A stretch of DNA of 64,000 bases. Source: a virus. Shown here in pieces: positions 8,197 to 16,798 of this stretch; the stretch's first letter is position 1; each line of letters starts with the position of its first letter. The position numbers were made by a program, and so were the translations under genes. The stretch spans positions 1 through 64,000 of the IMG/VR virus record IMGVR_UViG_3300049846_001393; one strand, 5' to 3'. The notes beneath the pieces are model-generated. The model searched no databases and had not been told where the DNA came from. It worked only from the letters and a program-made list of their open reading frames with translations.

Positions 8197-8488
8197 CGGC
8201 CTTCTCTAAATCATATCTAAAAGCTGCCAGATGACGCTTACGGTGAAGTTCGACAGAGTTTCTTTCCTTCTCAGTTAAACCACCCCTAATAAAACCATCA
8301 TTAAAATAGATAGCATTATCTAAGCATTCAACCCTTACAGAGCAAGCAGAGCAAATCTTTTTTGCCTCCGCAACATGATCTTCGCTATAAAAAATTGACA
8401 TATCCTTGCCAACACAGTTAGCGAAAGAACGCCAATTGGCTTTAAAAATATCTGCAAGAGAACTATAAAAATTGTCAATATCTGACAT
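8186..8488 (-). CDS. whiB: WhiB-family iron-sulfur transcriptional regulator
   Basis: A 100-residue WhiB-like protein. The four cluster-binding cysteines are C25 and C46-x2-C49-x5-C55, the classic WhiB spacing. The G[VI]WGG turn is replaced by FIRGGLTEKER, followed by a basic C-terminal DNA-binding tail (HRKRH). Start ATG 8488 overlaps the upstream stop as TGATG with AGGA seven bases before. WhiB proteins are confined to actinobacteria and their phages, which is the strongest host clue here. In known cases they bind the primary sigma factor and alter host or phage promoter choice. Confidence 0.88.
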   Translation of the reverse strand: MSDIDNFYSSLADIFKANWRSFANCVGKDMSIFYSEDHVAEAKKICSACSVRVECLDNAIYFNDGFIRGGLTEKERNSVELHRKRHLAAFRYDLEKADES

Positions 8489-8793
8489 CAATCATCCTCA
8501 ATCATGCGCTTATAAGCCCACTCACGAGGATTCTCGGTAGTATCTACAAACTCATCAGGAGGATTACGAAGCTCAATATAACCCCACTGAATCATCTCAA
8601 TAAGACGCTCCTGAATCTCAAAATACATTTGGATTCGATCCTCGTCCTCATCAATAGGAATTACCATAGTCTTAGCAAGCATCACAGTCTCTGACTGATC
8701 ATTCTTTTCTAAGAAAGTAACTTCAATTGCATCATCAGTAAATGCTACACTTGTAACAAAAGTATCGAAGTTTAGAACCTGCTCTAATCTCAT
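8488..8793 (-). CDS. Hypothetical acidic protein
   Basis: A 101-residue protein without a recognised motif. The N-terminus looks like alternating beta strands; the C-terminal half has an acidic helix (YFEIQERLIEMIQWGYIEL) and ends EDD. ATG overlaps the upstream stop (ATGA) and the stop overlaps the whiB start (TGATG). It is co-translated within the replication operon. Function unknown. Confidence 0.65.
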   Translation of the reverse strand: MRLEQVLNFDTFVTSVAFTDDAIEVTFLEKNDQSETVMLAKTMVIPIDEDEDRIQMYFEIQERLIEMIQWGYIELRNPPDEFVDTTENPREWAYKRMIEDD

Positions 8794-9182
8794 ATTGCTT
8801 CCTTATTAAATAGGCTATCCTGCTCCATGATTTCATCAATAGAAACAGGCTGAACATTATTGGATGGAATCTCAATAATTCCATCATTAATCCCAGTAAC
8901 AGAAAGACCAGCCTGGTCATAAACATAGGCAGCCTTATCTGAATCCATTGGCGTAACAGACACAATCTTCATTGTATTAGAACGCTTAAGATCACCAGTT
9001 TTCATGTAAGAAAACTTTGGCACATCAACCCTTGCTGTAACAATAAACGTTACAAGATCACCATTGGAAATGGTGCAACCATCATCTTCTTCCATAATGA
9101 ATGGACCGCTAAAACGACCCTCATAGATGGCAACGGGATCTCCATCGAAATACTCCTTACCATCGCGCAATTCCTTACCCAT
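8790..9182 (-). CDS. Hypothetical protein
   Basis: A 130-residue, acidic, beta-rich protein of unknown function. A segment with many Val/Ile/Thr (LVTFIVTARVDVPKF) suggests an OB-like or small beta-barrel fold, but no diagnostic motif is visible. The start overlaps the primase-helicase stop as TAATG. It lies directly downstream of the primase-helicase and may be a replication accessory protein; that is from position only. Confidence 0.6.
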   Translation of the reverse strand: MGKELRDGKEYFDGDPVAIYEGRFSGPFIMEEDDGCTISNGDLVTFIVTARVDVPKFSYMKTGDLKRSNTMKIVSVTPMDSDKAAYVYDQAGLSVTGINDGIIEIPSNNVQPVSIDEIMEQDSLFNKEAI

Positions 9183-11074
9183 TAAAAATCACCTTCAATC
9201 TGGACAGGCATAGAGCCCAAAGTGTTATCACCAGTTTTATATCTATAGACAGCTTTCTGCCAGTCATCGCCAGCAAGCCAATACTGTCTCTCTCTCAAAG
9301 CACGCTCATAAAGAGGATCGTCCTTTGGAACTATCGCCAAGGTCAACGGAGCAAACTGATATTGAACCAGCGAACCAACGCCGCCATCTCTTGACTTTAG
9401 AATTTTCATATTGATCTCTTTGCGCTGATCAACCTTCGCAATACCAATCTGCTGATCAGGATTCCAAAGCGACATCAACATATCTGCAGTTTCCTCTACA
9501 GCACCCGAAGACTTACCTTGATCTGCCTGAAGTTCAGCGCCATAATCACCAGTTCTATTAACCTGATGAGGAACAAAGAAAACAAGCTCCCTAGTCTTAG
9601 CGATACCCTTAAGACCCATAATTGCTGAAGTAACTCTGGCGTACTCTTCTCCAGCAAATGATCTTGAGTAGTAGCCTAGATAGTCAACAGCAACAATATC
9701 TGGACTAGAACCAGTTTCATACTCGTACTGATCAATACATACTTCTAGCTCTGCTTCTGATAGACGGTTTTTATCAACCATCATAATCTTATTGTTCCAG
9801 AACTTGACAGTATCTAAAGTAGTTACTCCGGGCTCATAAAAGTTATGAATTCTATGAGCTCTTTCAAACCACTCATTACGAGTCTGCTCAAGTGAAATAT
9901 AAAGAATCTTTATATCTGGCCTAATTAGAGCCATTCTATGGAAAATATTGAGGGTAGCCAAAGTCTTGCCAGAATTTGATTTAGCGATAACTACAACAAC
10001 CTGACCTGGTAAAAGTCCGTGCTGCATTTCGTTATCAATAGCACCAACATTGAAACGTAAACCCACTAGATCTGGATTACCCTCAATCTCTGTCCACTTG
10101 TCAAAAGCCTGTGATACAGAAACAAGTAGACCACCATGAGCTTTGGAAAGCAGGAAGTCAAAATCTTCACGCTGCTTACCATGAGTAACGTACCATTCAG
10201 ATACATCAATCTTTTTCTGGCCGGGACGAGCCTCTGGCATCTGAACAACACGGGAACGTGGTCCAAGACGAGTGGCTAACTTTTCTGCACCAGCCTTGCC
10301 GGCCGCATCATTGTCGAACAAAATGAAGATTCTTTTAGCATCCTCTAGTTCTCCGGTCCACTCAGGCTTCCAGATGTTCTCGCCAGGAATTCCTACAGCC
10401 GAATAACCAAGTTGACGAAGAACTAAAGCATCGAACTCACCAGCAGACAACAAAACAGTCTGCTCACCACGGATCACATCAACCCCATACATTCTCGCCT
10501 GAGAACCGGGAAGACCTAGATACTTACCACCAATTTCCTTGCCACGAATTGTAACAACATCACCATACTCCATATATGGAATGGTAATTTTGCCCTGTAG
10601 GAAATCTGATCCAAACTGGTTGATAAGACCAGTCTGCTTGATATCGTCAATCTCATAACCAGAAGCGACCAGATGAGTAAGAAGACCGCCGTCGGCCCAA
10701 CCAAGCTTAGAAGACTTGACAAGATCATCAGAAAGACCACGCTTCTGAGTCACATACTGATAGGCATCAATATTGTCATAAAGCCTAGATGAGTAATAGT
10801 CGGCAGCAGCAGACATAATACTACGAAGAGTATAAGAATCCTCGCCTATAGGATCATCGCCAAAGTGTTCACGAATAGCGTTAATCCCACCCTTTGACTG
10901 GCAAAGATGACAGAACCATGCCCCGTAAGACTCAGAATCAGGATCTACCTGAATATAGAGCCTGCCCCTCTTTTCCTGTGACTCATTGCAGAAGATACAA
11001 TGGGTATAAATATTCCCATTCCCGCCCTGCTTGAGTTGCATATCCTTAGACTCTAGATATGCTACTAAATCCAT
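9182..11074 (-). CDS. Primase-helicase (zinc-finger, TOPRIM and DnaB-like domains)
   Basis: A 630-residue bifunctional replication protein of the T7 gp4 / Twinkle type. Residues ~25-60 carry a zinc ribbon (CIFC, then CHLC). A TOPRIM domain follows around residues 205-265, with LLSAGEFDALVL and FILFDNDAAGKAG, the Glu and DxD motifs of primases. The C-terminal RecA-fold helicase has Walker A AKSNSGKT near residue 363, Walker B VAVDYLGY and a conserved PHQVNR segment. It would make RNA primers and unwind DNA ahead of the phage DnaE. A purine-rich stretch precedes the ATG at 11074. Confidence 0.93.
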   Translation of the reverse strand: MDLVAYLESKDMQLKQGGNGNIYTHCIFCNESQEKRGRLYIQVDPDSESYGAWFCHLCQSKGGINAIREHFGDDPIGEDSYTLRSIMSAAADYYSSRLYDNIDAYQYVTQKRGLSDDLVKSSKLGWADGGLLTHLVASGYEIDDIKQTGLINQFGSDFLQGKITIPYMEYGDVVTIRGKEIGGKYLGLPGSQARMYGVDVIRGEQTVLLSAGEFDALVLRQLGYSAVGIPGENIWKPEWTGELEDAKRIFILFDNDAAGKAGAEKLATRLGPRSRVVQMPEARPGQKKIDVSEWYVTHGKQREDFDFLLSKAHGGLLVSVSQAFDKWTEIEGNPDLVGLRFNVGAIDNEMQHGLLPGQVVVVIAKSNSGKTLATLNIFHRMALIRPDIKILYISLEQTRNEWFERAHRIHNFYEPGVTTLDTVKFWNNKIMMVDKNRLSEAELEVCIDQYEYETGSSPDIVAVDYLGYYSRSFAGEEYARVTSAIMGLKGIAKTRELVFFVPHQVNRTGDYGAELQADQGKSSGAVEETADMLMSLWNPDQQIGIAKVDQRKEINMKILKSRDGGVGSLVQYQFAPLTLAIVPKDDPLYERALRERQYWLAGDDWQKAVYRYKTGDNTLGSMPVQIEGDF

Positions 11075-11090
11075 TTTTTCTCTTTCGACG

Positions 11091-11315
11091 CTATTTTGCC
11101 TTGATAAAGGTTGTTATAGCTATAAAGACGAATGCGATTTCTAAACCAAAGTTTGGCCAAGCACCATCAACTAATGCGCTAATACCAAGCATTGTTCCAG
11201 CTAAACCATTTATAATGGAAGCTTTTCTACTGTTAGAAGGCCAAACATTTCTTGCAGCCTGAAAATAGGCAAACAAAATAAGAAATGCGCCAGTCCAACC
11301 AATTAAATCAAACAT
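11091..11315 (-). CDS. Small membrane protein, CBU_0592-like
   Basis: A 74-residue protein with three hydrophobic segments (about 3-18, 35-50 and 55-70). The pattern IGWTGAFLILFAYF, N-SRKASIINGLAGTMLGISALVDGAWPNF and a final helix matches small CBU_0592-type membrane proteins of unknown function. ATG 11315; no strong ribosome-binding site. It sits just upstream of the primase-helicase. It is too hydrophobic to be a replication enzyme and is unlikely to be the main holin, because a better candidate lies at 59.3 kb. Confidence 0.6.
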   Translation of the reverse strand: MFDLIGWTGAFLILFAYFQAARNVWPSNSRKASIINGLAGTMLGISALVDGAWPNFGLEIAFVFIAITTFIKAK

Positions 11316-11410
11316 AATATTGAGTGAGGGTTGCTATGCTTGGAACGCTTGTGTTCACGTTCAGACCCAAAATCGCACAGCCATTACCGGGCCTACGACC
11401 CTCAGATCAA

Positions 11411-11665
11411 TCACTTGCCAAGGCGGTACTGGTAGGTGCCAGTCTCAGCGTTGAAACGCTTCTCAATAGCAAGACCAGAAGTACGAAGCTCACGAAGGCG
11501 ACGTAGACCCTGAACACTACCAATCTCCTCGTGGGTAAGCATCTCGCCATCTACCCAACCAGCAGTAGTCTTTACCTTGGTGCCATTAACCATAAGCTTG
11601 CCACGACGGGCGCTACGAAGCGCCTTAAGAACAAGCTCACGACGATTCATGGACTTAACTGTCAT
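11411..11665 (-). CDS. Small winged-helix DNA-binding protein
   Basis: An 84-residue basic protein. The order ELVLKALRSARRGK, MLTHEEIGSVQGLRRLRELRTSGLAIEKRF, then TGTYQYRL fits a winged helix: helix, recognition helix around GLRRLRELR and a C-terminal beta wing. AGGAG lies before ATG 11665. It sits between the SSB-like gene and a ~95-bp intergenic stretch, and may be a regulator of the replication cluster or a replication accessory protein. Confidence 0.65.
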   Translation of the reverse strand: MTVKSMNRRELVLKALRSARRGKLMVNGTKVKTTAGWVDGEMLTHEEIGSVQGLRRLRELRTSGLAIEKRFNAETGTYQYRLGK

Positions 11666-11700
11666 TATTTCTCCTATGTTTATTTACTGGTATACCCAGA

Positions 11701-12192
11701 TCAAAATGGCTCTTCGTTTGCGTATGGATCAGGAAGGGCACGAAGAACATCCTGAACACCATCACCAACGGTGCCATCACGCTTTGTGTAATTACGAACA
11801 ACTACACGGGCCTTCATGCCAGTCAGATCATCGGTATCAAACTCGTAGCCCTCTGGCATACGGTCAACACCGAAAATCTCCTGTGTCCAAAGACGAAGAC
11901 GGCAATTGTCTGAATCATTCCAGATCGGCTTAGCGTTACCCCAAAGGTTACGGTTCTTAAAGTCACCGTCAATAACCTTGAAACGGAAAGACACTTCCTG
12001 AGTATCCTTGATCTTGTACTTTGCACGGAACTCGGGGTTAATCTCGCGAAGCTCTACAGCAAGAACCTCAACATTAACAACCTTGCCCTCTGGAATAGGA
12101 TCAAAGGTACGCTTCTTCTGTGGCTGATCTGGGAAACCCCCACGATCATTAGAAGTATCGCCACCACTCTGATTCATCTGTAACTTAGCCAA
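11701..12192 (-). CDS. Single-stranded DNA-binding-like protein
   Basis: A 163-residue protein with a flexible Gly/Asn/Gln-rich N-terminus, a beta-rich central region (residues ~35-145) of OB-fold appearance with aromatic residues, and an acidic end (PDPYANEEPF) like the tails with which SSBs recruit partners. Start TTG 12192 has AAGGGAT upstream; ATG 12177 is an alternative. Its place between the Sak4-like ATPase and primase-helicase genes supports a role in protecting ssDNA. The family is not certain from sequence alone. Confidence 0.55.
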   Translation of the reverse strand: MAKLQMNQSGGDTSNDRGGFPDQPQKKRTFDPIPEGKVVNVEVLAVELREINPEFRAKYKIKDTQEVSFRFKVIDGDFKNRNLWGNAKPIWNDSDNCRLRLWTQEIFGVDRMPEGYEFDTDDLTGMKARVVVRNYTKRDGTVGDGVQDVLRALPDPYANEEPF

Positions 12193-12194
12193 TG

Positions 12195-13196
12195 TTATCC
12201 CTTTTTCTTAAAGCAATCCCCGCACATGGGAACGCCGAATCTCATTTTAGAAAGATCACTCCAAGTCTTCTGAGTAATTTCTACAGAACACTCGGAACAA
12301 TTCTCAACACCCTCATCAACCTCTTCCTCTTGTGTGACAGGCTGCTCAGGCTCAGGCTTTTGCTCAGGCTCTACAACCTCTTCCACAGGAGGAACAGTAA
12401 TAGATGAAGACTCTTGAAGATTATCAGCCGATAAAGCCGACTTAATCACATCAAAGAAATTTGACTCTGAAAGATCAATGACATTTGGAAGATTGCCAGT
12501 CTTATCATTGACCCACTCAGCCTCTACCTGAGGACCGGTAACAATCCAACGATCTACAGAAATATCTGTATGAGCAGCAAGAGTTGCTGTGGTCTTCATG
12601 CCAAGAATTTCAATATCATCTACCGACTGATCGCTAACGCTTCTAGCGTGCATCATCAAAGACATATCAACATACTCGTGAATATGCTCACAGAACTGAC
12701 CAGCAATTGCTGGCTTGATGATCACATCTTCACCGACGTTGACCTCTTTGGTGTGTGAAATGAGCACAATGTTGAGATCCAACTGACCCAGGCCAGCCAG
12801 GATGGCGTGCAAACGTGAATTTAACCATCCCCAGTCATCAAGCTTTGTTTCGGTACGGCGCTCGTTCTTCAGACGCTCAACAAGAAGCAAACGCTGAAGT
12901 TCATCAACGCTGTCAATGACCAGTGTCTCAACCTTTCGACCAAGAACAGACTCAACCCTATCCGAATCAAGGAATTCTTTTAGAGTAAAAAGATCATTCT
13001 CTGTCCCATAGTTTACATATGGAATATTTCCAATGCTTGCAAGTGTTGGTAGACCACAAGCAGCGTTTACCCAGATAGGATTAGGGAAACTGCTGGCAGC
13101 AAATGTCTTACCAACACCCGGCTGGCCTACGAGGAGAACTCTCGCATAATTAGGGAACTCATCTTTCCCAGAAATATTTACGGAAAATTCCGTCAT
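12195..13196 (-). CDS. Sak4-like AAA ATPase (recombination)
   Basis: A ~333-residue RecA-fold ATPase. Walker A is GQPGVGKT near residue 26. LVIDSVDELQRLL near residue 85 is the Walker B region, and ILISHTKEV-like IVLISHTKE acts as a sensor strand. A Glu/Pro-rich linker leads to a C-terminal four-Cys zinc module (CSEC ... CGDC). This architecture fits phage Sak4-type annealing/recombination ATPases. Start ATG 13196 overlaps the nuclease stop as ATGA with GGAG upstream; the open frame extends to 13277 but has no site there. It likely works with the RecB-like nuclease and SSB-like protein. Confidence 0.75.
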   Translation of the reverse strand: MTEFSVNISGKDEFPNYARVLLVGQPGVGKTFAASSFPNPIWVNAACGLPTLASIGNIPYVNYGTENDLFTLKEFLDSDRVESVLGRKVETLVIDSVDELQRLLLVERLKNERRTETKLDDWGWLNSRLHAILAGLGQLDLNIVLISHTKEVNVGEDVIIKPAIAGQFCEHIHEYVDMSLMMHARSVSDQSVDDIEILGMKTTATLAAHTDISVDRWIVTGPQVEAEWVNDKTGNLPNVIDLSESNFFDVIKSALSADNLQESSSITVPPVEEVVEPEQKPEPEQPVTQEEEVDEGVENCSECSVEITQKTWSDLSKMRFGVPMCGDCFKKKG

Positions 13197-14035
13197 AAAT
13201 CTTTCTCCGATACTTCTTCTTCGACGGGACGGCCAGAATATACAGGACAAATCTCGGTGTACGAACACATTCCGCAAGATTCCCCAGAAATATTTGGAAC
13301 AAAGATCTGATTATCCACGGCTTTCTCAATTTCATCCAAACAACGATGAAGTTGATTTAGATCGGACTCAGTTCTTTTGCCGACCTCATATTCTTTTGCT
13401 TTTCTTAGATCGTACCAAACTCCAACAACTTCATAGTTTTTAAACTTTTCGTAAAGTTCTTCACCATTAGGAAAACCAGAATATTTCTCTATCTCTGGCT
13501 CCCAACCCATCCAAAACTCTGGCTGAGTGGCCGCATACATATAAGATGTGAACTGAACGTCAAAACTAAGATTGTAGGCACTTGGCCTGTATCCAGTTTT
13601 AAGATCGGTAATCTTTAAAACATTCGACCCAACTGGAGTTTCCAGAATATCAACAATGCCAGAAATATAATGATTTCTGAACGGGACGCAAAAGCGATGC
13701 TCAGTAGCAATAATTTCTTTATCGACCCACTTATTTTCTTCATGGTACATACGAATGAACTCAATGCCACGCTCCCTATATTGTCCATACGAAGTATTGC
13801 GATTCCACATTTCGGGCTCTATACCGAACTCTGCTGGATTATCCCAAGCAAAAAGGAAACATCTCTCTGCCGCCTTAACATCTTGAGTGTTGTTATATAG
13901 CTCAAGTGCTAAATGAACTGCAGTACCGAAAGATGCGGCAGAGGACTGCTGCTGCTCAACACCATCTATATAATTAAACTTTGCTTGCAAAGGGCAACGC
14001 ATGAAGCATTTAATCATGCTTGGACTAAACTTCAT
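13193..14035 (-). CDS. RecB/Cas4-like PD-(D/E)XK nuclease with Fe-S cluster motif
   Basis: A 280-residue nuclease. The N-terminal MKFSPSMIKCFMRCPLQAKF resembles the first Cys and QxxxC region of Cas4/AddB-type enzymes. GTAVHLALE gives the conserved His, GIVDILE the Asp and ITDLKTG the D-x-K catalytic core. QFTSYMYA is the usual downstream helix. Near the C-terminus, C-x2-C-x5-C (CGMCSYTEIC) supplies the remaining cluster ligands. Start ATG 14035 has GGGAAG upstream. It is coupled to the Sak4-like gene, suggesting a DNA-end resection and annealing pair. Confidence 0.85.
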   Translation of the reverse strand: MKFSPSMIKCFMRCPLQAKFNYIDGVEQQQSSAASFGTAVHLALELYNNTQDVKAAERCFLFAWDNPAEFGIEPEMWNRNTSYGQYRERGIEFIRMYHEENKWVDKEIIATEHRFCVPFRNHYISGIVDILETPVGSNVLKITDLKTGYRPSAYNLSFDVQFTSYMYAATQPEFWMGWEPEIEKYSGFPNGEELYEKFKNYEVVGVWYDLRKAKEYEVGKRTESDLNQLHRCLDEIEKAVDNQIFVPNISGESCGMCSYTEICPVYSGRPVEEEVSEKDL

Positions 14036-14300
14036 CAGGATCTTCCCTATATAATATTCCGAATACGTAGAGCATTTCCTCGGCAGAGCAGCCAAGTGCG
14101 CTCAAAATTTTAATCAGTGCTTTAGATGATGGAATTGTAGAGTTTGTCTCAACCTTAGAAAGATAAGCGGGAGATAGACCACAAAGTTCGGAAGCAGCCC
14201 TGGAGGAAAGGCCGCTACGAATCCTTATCTGCTTAACGACTTCCCCAATAGTTAGTCCAGATGATTCACCCAACGAAAGGAATAATTTTGTCACAACCAA
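14025..14300 (-). CDS. XRE-family helix-turn-helix regulator
   Basis: A 91-residue DNA-binding protein with a Cro/C1-type domain: TIGEVVKQIRIRSGLSSRAASELCGLSPAYLSKVETNST-type spacing, where LSSRAASELCGLSPAYLSKVE forms helices 2-3. Start is TTG 14300 with a near-consensus GGAGGT upstream, or GTG 14294. It overlaps the neighbouring genes at both ends. Probably a regulator of phage gene expression; no operator can be assigned. Confidence 0.8.
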   Translation of the reverse strand: MVVTKLFLSLGESSGLTIGEVVKQIRIRSGLSSRAASELCGLSPAYLSKVETNSTIPSSKALIKILSALGCSAEEMLYVFGILYREDPDEV

Positions 14301-14691
14301 AACACCTCCAATTCTTTTCGTCTAGATCTAGATAGCCACCATATACAGATAGATGTGGGCAAGGTTGTGTAAACAAGAAAGAATCTGGCATAGGATTTAG
14401 AGCCTGTGCAGAAATGAGCGATCTATCGCCTGCATCAGTCATCTTGTCTGACTGAATCCAGCCGAGAATCAAGCCCTTCGTCATAATGACCGTAATGTCA
14501 GCGTATGGCGCTGTGCTGTGGATCAGATTGCCACGAAGCTCGCCGGCACAAACCCCAATAGACTTACCCGCCAAATCTTCAAGAATTAGGCCATGCTCAT
14601 TAATATTATCAACAGTTAAAGATAGTTCATAACGCTGAACTATCGGATGCTGGGATATATCTTGAGTACCTTGAATATTTATTGACACCAT
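14266..14691 (-). CDS. Hypothetical protein with Cys pairs
   Basis: A ~141-residue protein of unknown function. The N-terminal two thirds are beta-rich. The C-terminal CPHLSVYGG...WRCFGC segment has a possible zinc-binding Cys/His set. The start is uncertain: ATG 14691 has GGA upstream, ATG 14715 and GTG 14721 are also in frame, and every option overlaps the 3' end of the GT4 gene. It sits between the glycosyltransferase and the XRE regulator at the border of tail and replication modules. Confidence 0.5.
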   Translation of the reverse strand: MVSINIQGTQDISQHPIVQRYELSLTVDNINEHGLILEDLAGKSIGVCAGELRGNLIHSTAPYADITVIMTKGLILGWIQSDKMTDAGDRSLISAQALNPMPDSFLFTQPCPHLSVYGGYLDLDEKNWRCFGCDKIIPFVG

Positions 14692-15790
14692 TGTTCCAGT
14701 CGGAATACCAGCCATCTTCACGCAATGTTTCTAGCTGCTCAAAGTATGCTTGATAAAGCCATCTAACCCTATCTGTAGAAAAATTATTCACAGCATATTC
14801 TCTAATAGTTTTGGGGTCTAGCTTATCAAGATTTTCTACAGCCCAAACAGCTTCGCCCAAAGTTCTAGCCCTATAACCAGTTACACCATGAATAACTGTT
14901 TCGGGGAAAACACCCCAATCAGTTGTTATCACTGGAGTACCTGTAAACGCAGCCTCAATATGAACACCTTCAAATGGACCAACATACTGAGTATTTACTA
15001 GAACAGCCGAAGCTTCTCCGAACAACTTAGCCTTCTGCTCTGGGTCTGTTACCACACCGAGATATTCGAAATCGCAGTCCAACTGCAGATGGTCGCCATA
15101 AAGAACGCCATCTCGGACCTCTCCACCCTGCCCGACGACGAGAAGTTTCTTGCCGGTCTTCTTACAAAGATCATTAACTACATTAAGACCCTTGCGCTGA
15201 GTTAGCCTACCTATATAAAGAAGATAATCTTTTTTCTTTTCATATAAAGGAAAGTCGGTAAAATTATAATAATTAGGTATCACAAAATCAAAATAACGCC
15301 CATCCTCTATTCCGCACTTTCCATAAACATAATGCATCCAAGCATAAGATTCAAAAATACAAAAATTAGAAAAGATGCCTTCATATCCAATACCGTACTC
15401 AACAGAGGTATGGTTTGGGAAAGCGTCAGCAATTGGCTTCTGGCAAACTCCACCAATTAAACAAATGAAATCGTTAGGCTGGATGCGTTTACCAATCTCC
15501 TCAACCGAACCAATATTCATTATTTGCCAATAAGCTAGTTTAGAATCCCATTCAATAGGAAAAAAAGTTTTAGTATGATCATCCCTAAAATAATAGTTCT
15601 GCATTTTCTTTGAGATAATGCTTACATGCTCAGTTACCTCAGCATCATTATCTTCACTTGAATACAGAAAAACTTCATGACCAAGACTTGTCATCATATT
15701 ACAAAAACGCACAACCTTAGTTGTGTAAGCACAATGAACAAAGTCTTTAGTTGTTTGTGTATGTGGAAGAGAAACTACATGAAATCTCAT
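14627..15790 (-). CDS. GT4-type (GT-B) glycosyltransferase
   Basis: A ~387-residue retaining glycosyltransferase. The C-terminal GT-B half contains YIGRLTQRKGLNVV, LLVVGQGG, FEYLGVV and FEGVHIEAAFTGTPVITTDWGVFPETV, the glycosyltransferase group 1 block with the nucleotide-sugar-binding Glu. The N-terminal half has LGHEVFLYSSE. Start ATG 15790 is coupled to the stop of the tail gene upstream (TGATG). It lies apart from the main glycan island at 50-58 kb but directly behind the tail genes, consistent with late expression and modification of a structural or cell-surface target. Acceptor unknown. Confidence 0.88.
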   Translation of the reverse strand: MRFHVVSLPHTQTTKDFVHCAYTTKVVRFCNMMTSLGHEVFLYSSEDNDAEVTEHVSIISKKMQNYYFRDDHTKTFFPIEWDSKLAYWQIMNIGSVEEIGKRIQPNDFICLIGGVCQKPIADAFPNHTSVEYGIGYEGIFSNFCIFESYAWMHYVYGKCGIEDGRYFDFVIPNYYNFTDFPLYEKKKDYLLYIGRLTQRKGLNVVNDLCKKTGKKLLVVGQGGEVRDGVLYGDHLQLDCDFEYLGVVTDPEQKAKLFGEASAVLVNTQYVGPFEGVHIEAAFTGTPVITTDWGVFPETVIHGVTGYRARTLGEAVWAVENLDKLDPKTIREYAVNNFSTDRVRWLYQAYFEQLETLREDGWYSDWNNGVNKYSRYSRYIPASDSSAL

Positions 15791-16371
15791 CAAACAAGAA
15801 CCCTACCTACGCTCCAAAGATTTTCTTTTCCAAAAACAAAATCAAGTCTAAGATAAGCATTTGTGTGATACAGTCCATCACCAGTATACATATTAACTCT
15901 TAGCAAAGAGTTGCCTTTAAGTTTTTTTATTCTTATAGTTTTTCCACCAGGTATATCGGTAGTATGACCTGGATCAGTTGAGCTTATTATTTGAACAAAA
16001 TCCGTATTTGGATATATATAATCAAGTTTTGGTGTGTGAGACATAGCACAACCAGCTCCATCGTTATAAGACCCAGTTCTAAATATCAATGTCTCATTCT
16101 GAAACTCAGGCTGCAAATCACACTCTAAAGTTAATTCTATACGTTCAAATTCCGAATTTTGTCTCTCAACCCTACCCCTATAAGTAACATCAATATACCC
16201 TGCCCTAACAGAGCCCCTAGCAGTAAAAGACTGTGTATTTGCATTTGTGCCACCACAATTATAGCTATCCTCAAAATCTATTTGAGCTCTTGTTGGAGAT
16301 AAAATATATTCTGGAACACCAACAAAACCATTTGTCTGTTGATCTGCAGGATTCCAGACTATTCCAGCCAT
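15790..16371 (-). CDS. Putative virion structural protein
   Basis: A 193-residue, beta-rich protein, probably part of the tail tip or fibres. It is rich in Thr, Ser, Tyr, Asn and Asp, with alternating hydrophobic strands and two Cys (YNCGG, ECDLQ) plus GAGCAMS. No family is recognised. It starts right where the preceding gene stops, in the cluster of tail proteins downstream of the large lectin-containing protein. Late gene by position. Confidence 0.6.
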   Translation of the reverse strand: MAGIVWNPADQQTNGFVGVPEYILSPTRAQIDFEDSYNCGGTNANTQSFTARGSVRAGYIDVTYRGRVERQNSEFERIELTLECDLQPEFQNETLIFRTGSYNDGAGCAMSHTPKLDYIYPNTDFVQIISSTDPGHTTDIPGGKTIRIKKLKGNSLLRVNMYTGDGLYHTNAYLRLDFVFGKENLWSVGRVLV

Positions 16372-16790
16372 TACACCGATCTTCCATAAAGTTGAACAGT
16401 TACATTACTATGTCCACCAGCAGCACTACATCTAATCTTAATCCAGTTAGTTGGACTAACAACGATATGATCAACATAACCAGAAGTTATATCAGCAGAA
16501 TTTTTTAAACTTGTAGCAACAAGAGAAATAGTTCTAGCAGTTTCAGTGCTACCAAAAGTGTTGTCACCTATAATCAAATCAAATGTTGTAGTTGCTGTAC
16601 CAACGCTTCCAGCTTGGACATACCAGTCAGTAAGCAAAATATTAGCTGACGGCGACCAAGGTCCAGAGGTAGAAACTTCAACCTCGCCATCTAAATAAAA
16701 TGGAGGAATATTAATATATGAAGCTCTTAGACCTGCTGTAAAAACATCTGTTGTCTGTGTTTTAATTATGCGATTTCTTTCATTAGCCAT
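16371..16790 (-). CDS. Putative virion structural protein (tail region)
   Basis: A 139-residue protein of beta-sandwich appearance, rich in Thr, Ser, Gly and Ala and low in Lys, as usual for fibre or decoration domains. AGGAATAATC precedes ATG 16790. No motif is recognised. Its neighbours are two other small beta-rich proteins, suggesting a tail-tip or receptor-binding assembly. Confidence 0.6.
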   Translation of the reverse strand: MANERNRIIKTQTTDVFTAGLRASYINIPPFYLDGEVEVSTSGPWSPSANILLTDWYVQAGSVGTATTTFDLIIGDNTFGSTETARTISLVATSLKNSADITSGYVDHIVVSPTNWIKIRCSAAGGHSNVTVQLYGRSV

Positions 16791-16798
16791 GATTATTC

